Source: an uncultured Massilia sp. (GTDB lineage: Bacteria; Pseudomonadota; Gammaproteobacteria; Burkholderiales; Burkholderiaceae). Taken from it: a DNA stretch of 27,313 nucleotides. Position numbers and translations under genes: made by a program. How positions within the stretch are numbered: the first letter of the stretch is position 1; the number at the start of each line of letters is the position of its first letter. Below, in pieces: positions 7,849 to 14,851 of this stretch. Below the pieces are notes generated by a model, which saw only the letters and a list, made by a program, of their open reading frames with translations, was not told the DNA's origin and did no database searches. The stretch is taken from assembly GCA_946886065.1 (NCBI GenBank), contig CAMPHU010000041.1, positions 1 to 27,313 of the forward strand, written 5' to 3'.

Positions 7849-9237
7849 CTAACGCCGGCTGACCAGGACAGCCCGCGCCGGATCGGCAGGCGCATTGCCC
7901 TCCATCACGACGATCTGGCTGGCGGTGGCGGCCTGTCCCCCAAGCGCATTCGCGAGCGCGCGCATCGGCCCGATCGCCGTCCCGTTGGCGGCGCCCATCG
8001 CATTGGTTTCGAAGACCGCCACGGGTCCTGGTTGGCCGCTTGCGTAGACGCTGTACGTGGTCTTCGGCTTCAGCTTGAACAGCGAGACCTCGAGCGCATC
8101 GGTCAGCCCCAGGTTGCGCGCCACGATGAAACCCTTGCCCTCGCCCGACACCGCCTGGAGCGCGATGTTCAGCGGCTCGTTGTTGATGCGCGCGACCAGG
8201 TTGTCCATGCCCCCGCCTGCCGGCACGGCGCGCGGCACGTAGACCAGTGCCTGGGGCGCCTGTCCGACCGGGACCCGGGCGACGGGCCGGTTGGCGGCGG
8301 TATCGATGACATCCACCGCATCGCCGTTCTCCAGCCCCACATAGACCCGGCTGCCATCGTCGGAAGACCATATGCCGTGCGGCAGCGCGCCGACCGGGAT
8401 GCTTGCCACCTGTCTGGCGTTCGGGCCGGTGCTGAAGACCTTGACCAGGTTCTCCCCGCCGATCGTCACATAGGCCAGCGTTCCGGCCGGCGTCCTGGCG
8501 AAGGCCAGGTGGTTGGTGATCATGCCGGTATCGAACACCTCCTTTACCTTCAGGGACTTGGTATCGATCCGCGTGACCTTGCCGACGTCCTTGTGCGTCA
8601 TCCACAGCTCGCTCCCATCCGGCATCAGCTGCAGGAAGGGCGAGAACGGACTGGCGACATCGATCCGGTGCACGACCTTGTGCGAGCGCACGTCGACCAC
8701 CTCCACGACCGGGGTAAAGCTGGACACGACAAAGGCGCGCTTGCCGTCGGGATGGAACAGCACCATGCCCGGTCCCGGCGCGGTCTGGATGCGCCGGGTT
8801 TCCCTGAAGGTCTTCGGATCGATCACGGACAGGTAGTCCTCGCCGCGTACGACAGCCCAGACCTCGCGCCCGTCGGCGCTGAAGAAACCTTCGTGCGGCG
8901 AGCGCCCGATGTAGGCGACACCCTTGACCTTGTTGGTGGCGGTGTCGATGAAGGTGACCGAGTTCGACCCGTTGGAGACCGCGATGAGCGTGCGGTGATC
9001 GGGGGAAAAGCCGAGTCCATGCACGTTGATCTGCCCCTTGTACAGCGGCGACAGCACGTCGGGCCTTTGATTACCGAGCCGGATTTGTCCAAGCAGGGTA
9101 TTGGTTGACGGATCGATGACAGAGACCGTGTTGCTGTTCTGGTCGGCCGTATAGACCCGGTCCTGCGCCGGCGGCGCGGCCTGCGCTCCGACGGCGAGCA
9201 AGACGGCGAAAACGGTCGCGGGCATGCGTGTGTGCAT
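7849..9237 (-). CDS. Exported YVTN-type beta-propeller repeat protein
   Basis: A 462-residue protein with signal peptide (MHTRMPATVFAVLLAVGAQA, likely cut before APP) and repeated blades of the form VYTADQNSNTVSVIDPSTN, LIAVSNGSNSVTFIDTATN, VWAVVRGEDYLSVIDPKT, AFVVSSFTPVVEVVDVRS, VYVGLENGDAVDVIDTAAN. This spacing is the 40-45 residue YVTN/YncE-type propeller of secreted proteins with unknown ligand. A C-terminal tail (about 340-462) resembles the secreted domains found beside such propellers but I cannot name it. The ATG at 9237 follows AAGGAGG by 8 bases. It is the last gene of the sigma-factor operon and follows the DUF305 gene by 14 bases, which suggests a role in the envelope response of that operon. 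Confidence 0.8.
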   Translation of the reverse strand: MHTRMPATVFAVLLAVGAQAAPPAQDRVYTADQNSNTVSVIDPSTNTLLGQIRLGNQRPDVLSPLYKGQINVHGLGFSPDHRTLIAVSNGSNSVTFIDTATNKVKGVAYIGRSPHEGFFSADGREVWAVVRGEDYLSVIDPKTFRETRRIQTAPGPGMVLFHPDGKRAFVVSSFTPVVEVVDVRSHKVVHRIDVASPFSPFLQLMPDGSELWMTHKDVGKVTRIDTKSLKVKEVFDTGMITNHLAFARTPAGTLAYVTIGGENLVKVFSTGPNARQVASIPVGALPHGIWSSDDGSRVYVGLENGDAVDVIDTAANRPVARVPVGQAPQALVYVPRAVPAGGGMDNLVARINNEPLNIALQAVSGEGKGFIVARNLGLTDALEVSLFKLKPKTTYSVYASGQPGPVAVFETNAMGAANGTAIGPMRALANALGGQAATASQIVVMEGNAPADPARAVLVSRR

Positions 9238-9251
9238 GATGTGTACCTCCT

Positions 9252-9680
9252 TCATTGGGATGGTGGACGGACGGGCGCCACGGCGGCGTGGCGGCGCAGC
9301 CAGGCCTGCATCAGCTGGATCTCGTTCTGCTGCTCGGTGATGATGGCTTGCGCCAGGTTTCGCAGTTCCGGATCGGTCGTGCGCAGCAACAGGGCCTTGG
9401 CCATGTCGATCGCGCCCTGGTGATGGGGAATCATCATGGCGACGAAGTCGTGCTCGGGGATGCCGTTGGACGGGGCACGGCGCATCCCCTCTTCCATCAC
9501 CGCCATCGCGTCGTCCATCAGCGCGGCGAAGGGCTTGGCGGTGCTGGCCACGAAGACGCGCGCCGGCGCGCTGCCGTCGTTCTCCTGCTGACCGTGTCGA
9601 TGCCCCTGCTGCGCGCAAGCGCTGCCGGCGAGCGCAGCGAGGCAAAACAGGACCGTGAATCGGTGCCGGGATCGAATCAT
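9252..9680 (-). CDS. DUF305 family exported protein
   Basis: A 142-residue protein with an N-terminal export signal ending LAGSACA and the DUF305 core HDFVAMMIPHHQGAIDMAK (about residues 77-95), followed by the helix pair LRNLAQAIITEQQNEIQLMQAWL. DUF305 proteins are ferritin-like helical bundles, and the histidines and methionines of the motif are associated with metal binding; some members (CopM) bind copper. C22 could be a lipid attachment site, but the -3 residue is Gly, so ordinary signal peptidase processing is also possible. The start overlaps the stop of the anti-sigma gene (ATGA), indicating coupling. Confidence 0.85.
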   Translation of the reverse strand: MIRSRHRFTVLFCLAALAGSACAQQGHRHGQQENDGSAPARVFVASTAKPFAALMDDAMAVMEEGMRRAPSNGIPEHDFVAMMIPHHQGAIDMAKALLLRTTDPELRNLAQAIITEQQNEIQLMQAWLRRHAAVAPVRPPSQ

Positions 9681-10486
9681 TGCTTGTCCTCCAGTTGATC
9701 GTGAACCGCGATGGCCACTTTCGCCAGCTCGCCCCTGCTCGCCCCGGCCGACAAGGCATAGCCGAATTTGCCGTCGATCCAGTAGAACACGCTCACCGGC
9801 CCTTCCTGTGCGAAGCGAAATCCGGTATCCCGGTTGCGCGACTGCTCGGTGGAGACATACAGGGTCAGCCGCTGTCCCGCAAGGTTGTGGTACATGAACT
9901 GGGCAACCGGTCCGCTCTGGCCGGGCAAGAGCCGGCCGCCGATCAGCTCGTAGCCGAGCTTGCCGAGCCGCGGCGGGCGGATCGGCGTATCCAGGCGCTT
10001 GGACAGCCAGCGGACCAGGTGTTCTTCCTGGTCGGCGCCTATCTCGACCGGATGACGCACGTCCGGGCTATAGACGACGTGGGCAATCGCGGCCTGGCGC
10101 GCGAGGCTGGCGGCCGAGCCGTGTGCTTCAATCCGGGCGCCGCCGTAGTCTGCCAGCGCGGGAGCGCCCATGGGGGAACCGCGCAGTGTCCACCCGCCGA
10201 TCCCGCCGAGCAAGGCAATGGCCAGCGCGGCCGCGATGCGCCCGGCCGGACCGGCAACCCACAGCCTGCGCCGCGCGCCGGCACTGATCGCGGGCGGCAC
10301 CGGTTCGTCGAGCACCGGGTCGAACAGGCGGCGCATTTCAATGTTCTGGTTGCGGTAGACGGCAAGGCGGGCCGCTTCTTCCGGCCTGGACGCGAGCCAG
10401 GCGTCGATCTCGGCCTGGCGCGCGGGCGGCAGCAAGCCGTCGACATAGGCTTGCAGGTCGGCTTCGGTGACTGGCAAGGGACTCAT
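9677..10486 (-). CDS. Anti-sigma factor, single-pass membrane protein
   Basis: A 269-residue protein. Residues 1-60 form a short helical domain (TEADLQAYVDGLLPPARQAEIDAW...) typical of proteobacterial anti-sigma factors that hold an ECF sigma factor at the membrane. A hydrophobic segment follows at about 83-101 (IAAALAIALLGGIGGWTL), then a periplasmic domain ending with EGPVSVFYWIDGKFGYAL. No H-x3-C-x2-C zinc motif is visible, so it is not a canonical zinc-dependent redox sensor. Overlap of its start with the sigma gene stop (ATGA) and of its stop with the DUF305 start shows tight coupling. It presumably sequesters the sigma factor encoded just upstream until an envelope signal acts. Confidence 0.85.
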   Translation of the reverse strand: MSPLPVTEADLQAYVDGLLPPARQAEIDAWLASRPEEAARLAVYRNQNIEMRRLFDPVLDEPVPPAISAGARRRLWVAGPAGRIAAALAIALLGGIGGWTLRGSPMGAPALADYGGARIEAHGSAASLARQAAIAHVVYSPDVRHPVEIGADQEEHLVRWLSKRLDTPIRPPRLGKLGYELIGGRLLPGQSGPVAQFMYHNLAGQRLTLYVSTEQSRNRDTGFRFAQEGPVSVFYWIDGKFGYALSAGASRGELAKVAIAVHDQLEDKQ

Positions 10487-10992
10487 TTGACCACCTGCAG
10501 GGTTGCGGCCGGGCTCGCCCTGCCCTCCATTAATCTGCGCAATCTTTCGCGCCCGCGCGACAGGCGCGACATCACTGTCCCCAAAGGCAGGCCGAGGGCG
10601 CCGGCCACCTGATCGTAGGTCATTCCTTCCAACCCCACCAGCAGCAGGACTTCGCGCTGCTCGGCGGGCAGGAGGTTCAACGCGGTTTGCATGTCGCGCA
10701 CCTCCAGGGCCGCAGTGTGCTTGTCGGCTTGTGCCGGATGGGGCGTGTCCTCGTCCAGCGCCGTTGTCTCCAGCCGCCGGCTGCGCAGCATGTCGACGTG
10801 CAGGTTGTGCATGATCCCGAACAGCCAGGCGCGCATGTCGCCATCGCGGCGCCAGTCCGCGATATGGTTCCAGGCGCGTTCGACGGTATCCTGGACCAGG
10901 TCGTCCGCATCGCTGCGCCCGCCAACCAGCGCCCGCGCGTAGCGGCGCAGCCGCGGGATGCAGGCGATCAGTTCAATTCCGGGATCGGGCAT
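10483..10992 (-). CDS. ECF-family RNA polymerase sigma factor
   Basis: A 169-residue sigma-70 family protein with only region 2 (DADDLVQDTVERAW ... MRAWLFGIMHNLHVDMLR) and region 4 (LLPAEQREVLLLVGLEGMTYDQVAGALGLPLGTVMSRLSRGRERL), the layout of extracytoplasmic-function sigma factors. It redirects RNA polymerase to a small regulon, probably including its own operon. The start is set at the ATG at 10992. A TTG at 11001 is in frame, and neither has a strong ribosome site, so translation may depend on coupling to the lipoprotein gene 30 bases upstream. The stop overlaps the start of the anti-sigma gene. Confidence 0.9.
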   Translation of the reverse strand: MPDPGIELIACIPRLRRYARALVGGRSDADDLVQDTVERAWNHIADWRRDGDMRAWLFGIMHNLHVDMLRSRRLETTALDEDTPHPAQADKHTAALEVRDMQTALNLLPAEQREVLLLVGLEGMTYDQVAGALGLPLGTVMSRLSRGRERLRRLMEGRASPAATLQVVK

Positions 10993-11022
10993 GGCGGGCA
11001 AAGGGCTGGTAGGCGGCGGTGC

Positions 11023-11400
11023 TCAGTTGGCAACCACATGCCAGACGTTCTTGAAGTTGTCGCCCTTGCGCTCGCCGGGCTTGGTGTCCTGGACAAACAG
11101 GTACAGGGGTTTGCCGTTCCAGGCCAACTGCTTTGCCCCATCGTCGCGGGTAATGACCGAATACGGCGCGGAGTAGGAAGCCGCCGTCGCCGGCACGGCC
11201 GGCCACAAGGCCGCACATGGCCCGGAACAGGCGCTCTTGCCGCTTCCCGGAACGTCCTTGTCGAAGGTATAGAGCGTCATGCCGCCCGCGTTGACCAGTA
11301 CGCCGTCGGACGTCTTGACCGACGGCCCCTGCGCCGATGCGCAGGCGGAAAGGATCAAGGCGGCGAGCATTGCGGCGGATGCAGTGCGAAGCAGGTACAT
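11023..11400 (-). CDS. Small lipoprotein with secreted repeats (Lipoprotein_15/COG4315 type)
   Basis: A 125-residue protein. The signal peptide ends in the lipobox LSAC (C20), predicting a lipid-anchored envelope protein. Two copies of the family repeat follow: VNAGGMTLYTFDKDVPGSG with the CxxxC-like SACSGPCAALWP, and AWNGKPLYLFVQDTKPG ending NVWHVV. Function of this family is not established. The ATG at 11400 has GAGGAG 6 bases upstream. It is the first gene of the minus-strand operon with the sigma and anti-sigma genes, an arrangement I have seen described in proteobacteria where the sigma factor gene is next to small exported proteins. It may be the main target or part of the signal path. 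Confidence 0.85.
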   Translation of the reverse strand: MYLLRTASAAMLAALILSACASAQGPSVKTSDGVLVNAGGMTLYTFDKDVPGSGKSACSGPCAALWPAVPATAASYSAPYSVITRDDGAKQLAWNGKPLYLFVQDTKPGERKGDNFKNVWHVVAN

Positions 11401-11433
11401 GGCAGTCTCCTCTTGTTGGTGTGGACACTGAGG

Positions 11434-11462
11434 TATACGCACGCGATCCGCAAACTATTCCC
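11434..11462 (-). promoter_or_regulatory. Candidate ECF sigma promoter of the lipoprotein-sigma operon
   Basis: Read on the minus strand, GGGAATA (-35-like, ending near 11456) is followed after 16 bases by CGTATA (-10-like, 11439-11434). The GGAATA plus CGT pair with 16-base spacing has the form used by many ECF sigma factors. Transcription would start about 25 bases before the lipoprotein ATG. Autoregulation by the sigma factor of the same operon is the natural inference. Confidence 0.5.
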
Positions 11463-11464
11463 GC

Positions 11465-11819
11465 TCCCGTGAATATTTTTACGCCGTTGATGCAGAAAAC
11501 TGCATGGGTACCGGCTTCAGGTTCTCAAAGACTGAAACCGGAACCAACACCCGCGTGGTATCACCGCGAAACGCGCCTGAGGATATCGTAGACCATATTG
11601 ATCGTACGGTGTCGAACCCGGCTTGCACAGGCACCGAGCGGCCGGTCCGAATGGAGCAGATGGCAGGGATGGAAGCGCCACCGCCGGGTTCCGATGCTGA
11701 CGCCTGAACTGCGCCGGTTGGTTCCCTTCCTTCGGCGGTAACGACTTATCCCGGGATGCCCCGTACACACCCCGCGGCAAGATCCGTATTGGGGCCACAT
11801 TCTCGAGGATCCAGAACAA
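11465..11819. other. Intergenic region of about 355 bp, no gene supported
   Basis: The stretch lies between the ECF promoter and the terminator of the Bug gene. Open frames on both strands exist (for example minus 11837-11517), but they have no ribosome site, no coding-type third-position bias and no family match that I can defend. A few words of the minus frame (FWILENVAPIRILPRG) faintly recall transposase N-termini. Decayed mobile DNA is possible but unproven. Confidence 0.35.
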
Positions 11820-11848
11820 GCGACCCGCAGCTCTCACAGACGGGTCGC
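11820..11848 (-). terminator. Terminator of the Bug/TctC gene
   Basis: GCGACCCG (11820-11827) pairs with CGGGTCGC (11841-11848) around a 13-base loop. It lies 7 bases past the Bug gene stop, and on the minus strand it is followed by TTGTT. The stretch 11811-11840 matches the region 19882-19911 at 26 of 30 positions, including 18 identical bases in the loop and one arm. Confidence 0.65.
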
Positions 11849-11855
11849 GTCCGCA

Positions 11856-12839
11856 TCAGTTGGTGCTCATGCCGGCGGTTTTCACCACGCTCGCCCAGCG
11901 CGAGATTTCCGAGCGTACGCGCTCGGCGGTCTCCGCCGGCGTGGTATACACGGGATCGGCGCCCTGCTCCGCGAATTTCTGCTTGACCTCCGGCAGTTCC
12001 AGGATCTGCGCGATTTCCTTGTTCAGGCGGTCGATGATAGGCGCGGGCGTGCCGGCAGGCGCGAGCAGGCCGTAGATCGTCGCGACCTCGAAATTATTGA
12101 TTCCCACTTCGCTGGCCGTCGGCACATCCTTCATCGCAGGCGTCCTTTCCTTCCGGGCCGTCATCAAGGGGGTCAATTTGCCCGACTTCAGCTGCGGATA
12201 CACCACGGCGCCGACCTCGAAGGTGACCGGAACCTGCCCAGAGACGACGTCGGTGATCGCGGGGCCGCTCCCCTTGTAACCGACGTGCATCATCTTGGTG
12301 CCGGTGAGCTGCTGGAAGTACTCGCCGGCCAGGTGCTGGGTCGAACCGACCCCGGCCGACGCATAGGCGATCTGCCCCGGCCGCTGCTTGACGTACTCGA
12401 TGAACTCGCTGGCCGACTTGACCGGCAGCGACTTGTTGACGACCAGCGTGACCGGCATCGAGCTCAGGTAGCTGATCGGCGTGAAGCTCTTCGTCAGGTC
12501 GTAGCGGATGGTCGCGCTCTGAAGCGTCATGTTGACCGCATGCGCGACGACTGCGCCGGCCAGGATGGTGTAGCCGTCATTCTTTGCCCGCGCGACGTAA
12601 TCCGCGCCGATGTTGCCGCCGGCGCCAGCCTTGTTTTCCACGACCACCGGCTGCTTGAGCCGCTCCGACAGGTGCTGGGCGACGATTCGCGTAATGATGT
12701 CGGTACCGCCGCCGGGGGCGAAGGGTACGATCAGGGTGATGGGCCTGGACGGATAGTTCTGCGCCTGTGCCTGCGCCGGCATTGCCACGCACGATGCTGC
12801 TGCCACTGCTGCCACTACGGGTACGAAGGGATATTTCAT
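11856..12839 (-). CDS. Bug/TctC-family periplasmic solute-binding protein
   Basis: A 327-residue protein with signal peptide (MKYPFVPVVAAVAAASCVA..., cut near AQA) and the full Bug-family core: YPSRPITLIVPFAPGGGTDIITRI, VVENKAGAGGNIGADYVARA, DGYTIL, YKGSGPAITDVVSGQVP and the C-terminal DRLNKEIAQIL. These proteins bind carboxylates in the periplasm, often for tripartite tricarboxylate transporters, but most Bug proteins in Burkholderiales are orphans without TctA/TctB partners, as here. The ATG at 12839 is preceded by AGGAGA. The gene is divergent from the IclR regulator with shared operators between them. Its context beside CoA-activating genes suggests that it binds the acid broken down by the cluster; the ligand is not readable from sequence. 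Confidence 0.92.
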   Translation of the reverse strand: MKYPFVPVVAAVAAASCVAMPAQAQAQNYPSRPITLIVPFAPGGGTDIITRIVAQHLSERLKQPVVVENKAGAGGNIGADYVARAKNDGYTILAGAVVAHAVNMTLQSATIRYDLTKSFTPISYLSSMPVTLVVNKSLPVKSASEFIEYVKQRPGQIAYASAGVGSTQHLAGEYFQQLTGTKMMHVGYKGSGPAITDVVSGQVPVTFEVGAVVYPQLKSGKLTPLMTARKERTPAMKDVPTASEVGINNFEVATIYGLLAPAGTPAPIIDRLNKEIAQILELPEVKQKFAEQGADPVYTTPAETAERVRSEISRWASVVKTAGMSTN

Positions 12840-12962
12840 GGCTGTCTCCTGAAGTATTCAACGCCGCACACCCGACCTGATTGCCTGTGCTGTCGGCGCA
12901 TCCGGTTTCCAGCGCCACGATCTGCGTGTGGTCGCCCCATTCTCCTTGAATAGCGCCCTTGC

Positions 12963-12991
12963 TAGGTCCTGCGGGCGAATGACTCACTCAA
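12963..12991 (-). promoter_or_regulatory. Weak candidate promoter for the Bug/TctC gene
   Basis: On the minus strand TTGAGT (12991-12986) and GACCTA (12968-12963) are separated by 17 bases. The -35 is reasonable, while the -10 is poor. It is placed because it directly abuts the conserved operator starting at 12991. Confidence 0.3.
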
Positions 12992-13028
12992 GTCCCAATA
13001 TTTAGGAAATGCATCCCAAGTTTTGGTT
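12991..13028. promoter_or_regulatory. Tandem operator pair between Bug gene and iclR-type gene
   Basis: Site 1 is AGTCCCAATATTTAGGA (12991-13007), a near-palindrome with TCC and GGA ends. Site 2 is TCCCAAGTTTTGGTT (13014-13028), which contains the dyad CCAA-N3-TTGG. The TCCCAA starts are exactly 21 bp apart, two helical turns. Site 1 recurs identically at 19318-19334 upstream of the CaiB gene. The pair lies between the two divergent -35 boxes, the place expected for the binding site of the adjacent IclR-family regulator. Confidence 0.65.
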
Positions 13029-13055
13029 TACAAATCATGGCACGCTGGGCATACT
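13027..13055 (+). promoter_or_regulatory. Candidate sigma-70 promoter of the IclR-type regulator
   Basis: TTTACA (13027-13032) and CATACT (13050-13055) are separated by 17 bases. The -35 overlaps the end of operator site 2, which fits autoregulation. The CaiB promoter predicted at 19272-19301 has the same -10 hexamer. Confidence 0.55.
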
Positions 13056-13179
13056 AGGGTCAAGCAAAAAAACAAGCGGCGCCGGCCATCTGTTGCCAGC
13101 CGGTCGCGAAGCAGCCCCACCGTCGCCGTCCCATGCAGGCCGCGAACGGGTTATAGTCCCGATTTTTCAGGATGACGCG

Positions 13180-13950
13180 ATGGACAAGACACTATTGAAA
13201 GGCCTGGCCGTGCTGGAAGCGGTCGCCGGCAACGACGGGCCGCCGCGGACCATTGACGAGCTCGCAGCCCAGTTGGAGCTTACCCGCAGCAACGTGCACC
13301 GTACCTTGCAAACCCTTGCGCACGCGGGCTATGTCATCCGGGACGAGGTCAGCGGCAACTACCGCGGGACGCTGCGCATGTTCGAACTCGGTGCGCGCCA
13401 GGTCGCCCGGTTCGATGTGCGCAAGTATGCGCCGCCCTTCATGCGCCTGCTGGCCGAACAGACCGGCGAGACCGTGCACCTGTCGGTACTCGACGGGATC
13501 GATGTGATCTACCTCGACAAGATCGACAGCCCCCAGCCGATCCGCGCCTACACCGCCGTCGGTGGGCGCGCGCCGGCCTATGCAGTGGCCACCGGCAAGG
13601 CCTTGCTGGCCGTCCAGCCGGACGGCTACCTGGCCCGCCATGAATCAAGCATCCAGCGCCATACTCCGGCCACCCTGGCGTCTCTGCCAGCGCTGAAGGA
13701 AGAGATGCAGAAGATCCTGCGCCTCGGTTACGCACTCAACCGCGGCGAATGGCGCGAGAGCGTCGGCGGCGTGGCCGTCGCCATCTTCGACGCGCTGGAT
13801 CAGCCCATCGCCGCGCTGGGCATTTCCGGTCCGATGGAACGCCTGACCCCGAAGCGGATGGAGGAACTGGCGCCCCTGGTGCGCAAATATGCGGCGGAAG
13901 TATCGCGGGCCATGGGCTATCGCAACAGCGACTTCAGGCAGACGGCCTGA
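13180..13950 (+). CDS. IclR-family transcriptional regulator
   Basis: A 256-residue protein with the IclR N-terminal winged helix (about residues 4-65: LLKGLAVLEAVAG, TIDELAAQLELTRSNVHRTLQTLAHAGYVIRD) and the C-terminal effector-binding domain (GETVHLSVLDGIDVIYLDKIDS, GGRAPAYAVATGKALLA, LRLGYALNRGEWRESVGGVAVAIFD, IAALGISGPMERLT). IclR proteins bind small organic acids or acyl-CoA-related ligands and control nearby catabolic operons, as activator or repressor. The ATG at 13180 has CAGGA about 8 bases upstream; a longer frame from 13009 runs through the promoter and operators and is rejected. It is divergent from the Bug gene and lies 64 bp before the CoA-transferase genes on the same strand. 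Confidence 0.92.
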   Translation: MDKTLLKGLAVLEAVAGNDGPPRTIDELAAQLELTRSNVHRTLQTLAHAGYVIRDEVSGNYRGTLRMFELGARQVARFDVRKYAPPFMRLLAEQTGETVHLSVLDGIDVIYLDKIDSPQPIRAYTAVGGRAPAYAVATGKALLAVQPDGYLARHESSIQRHTPATLASLPALKEEMQKILRLGYALNRGEWRESVGGVAVAIFDALDQPIAALGISGPMERLTPKRMEELAPLVRKYAAEVSRAMGYRNSDFRQTA

Positions 13951-13976
13951 CAGCCGGGGACGGCGCGGTTCACCGG

Positions 13977-13992
13977 CACCAATTTTTCGGAC
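13977..13992. promoter_or_regulatory. Possible degenerate third IclR-type operator
   Basis: CACCAATTTTTCGGAC matches the conserved operator TCCCAATATTTAGGAC at 12 of 16 positions and lies just before the ribosome site of the CoA-transferase alpha gene. It could be an internal control site of that operon or a chance match. Confidence 0.3.
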
Positions 13993-14014
13993 GATCCACC
14001 ATTGGAGACATGAG

Positions 14015-14851
14015 ATGAGTTCCGGTTACATCAGCAAGTCAAAGCAGATTTCGCTCGTGGAGTTGGTCAGCCGCGTACCGAATGGATCCTCGCTGGCCCT
14101 GGGGGGCAGCTTCCTGCATCGCGGGCCGTTCTCTTTCGTGCGCGAACTGATCCGCCAGGGCAAGCGCGACCTCGAGATCATCAAGCAGTCGCCGGGCTAC
14201 GACATCGATATCTTGTGCCGGGCAGGCGCCGTCCGCAAGCTGCGCGCCGGGATCGTCGCCATGGAAGGCAACTTCGGCCTGGCACAGGGCTACCGCCGGG
14301 CCGTGGAAGACCGGCAGATCGAGCTGGAAGAGCATGCGTGCATGAGCCTGACCGCCGGCTTGCGCGCGGCGGCGTTCGGCGTTCCCTTCCAGCCTTGCGG
14401 CGGCCTGCACGGCAGCGATTTTCCGGTGCTGAACGGATGGCACTGCATGGACGACCCCTACGGAAGCGGCGAGAAAACCTGGGTGATCCCCGCGATCCAG
14501 CCGGACTATGCGGTGATCCATGCCAGCGAGGTGGATCCGGCAGGCAATGTGCGCATTTACGGAACCTACAACTGGGACCGCATCATGAGCCGCGCCGCGA
14601 AAAGCGTGCTGGTCATCGCCGAGCGCGTGGTGCCGGCCGAGACCTTCAAGGCGCAGCCGGAAATGACCGTCATTCCTTATTTCATGGTGGAGGCCTTCGC
14701 CGTTGTTCCGAATGGCGCGTGGCCGGGATCCTGCTGGCCCCAGTATGAAATCGACTACCCGGAGGTAGAGCGCTATGTCGCCTCCGACCGGGCCGGAATG
14801 CAGGAACACATCGACAACGCCCCGGAAGCGAAGGAGCCCGCCCATGTCTGA
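14015..14851 (+). CDS. Family I CoA-transferase, alpha subunit (GctA/IpdA-like)
   Basis: A 278-residue protein of the glutaconate CoA-transferase alpha type. Marks include the N-terminal LALGGSFLHRGPFSFVRELIRQG (CoA-pocket GG turn), RAGIVAMEGNFGLAQGYRRAVEDRQIELEEHACMSLTAGLRAAAFGVPF, which is the typical GFG-x-P-x-RRAVE region, and QPDYAVIHASEVDPAGNVRIYG. With the next gene it should form a heteromer acting on a cytoplasmic acyl-CoA. The ATG at 14015 has GGAGA 9 bases upstream; the ATG at 14010 stops after two codons. The end overlaps the start of the beta-subunit gene by 8 bases, so the subunits are probably made in equal amounts. Confidence 0.88.
   Translation: MSSGYISKSKQISLVELVSRVPNGSSLALGGSFLHRGPFSFVRELIRQGKRDLEIIKQSPGYDIDILCRAGAVRKLRAGIVAMEGNFGLAQGYRRAVEDRQIELEEHACMSLTAGLRAAAFGVPFQPCGGLHGSDFPVLNGWHCMDDPYGSGEKTWVIPAIQPDYAVIHASEVDPAGNVRIYGTYNWDRIMSRAAKSVLVIAERVVPAETFKAQPEMTVIPYFMVEAFAVVPNGAWPGSCWPQYEIDYPEVERYVASDRAGMQEHIDNAPEAKEPAHV

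Noticed and set aside
11517..11837. Minus-strand ORF of 106 codons with a faint transposase-like phrase
   Set aside because: Similarity is too short to name, it overlaps the terminator of the Bug gene, and it has no ribosome site.
13009..13179. N-terminal extension of the IclR regulator
   Set aside because: It would make the operators and promoter part of the coding region, and the family normally starts close to the LLKGLAVLEAV helix encoded from 13180.
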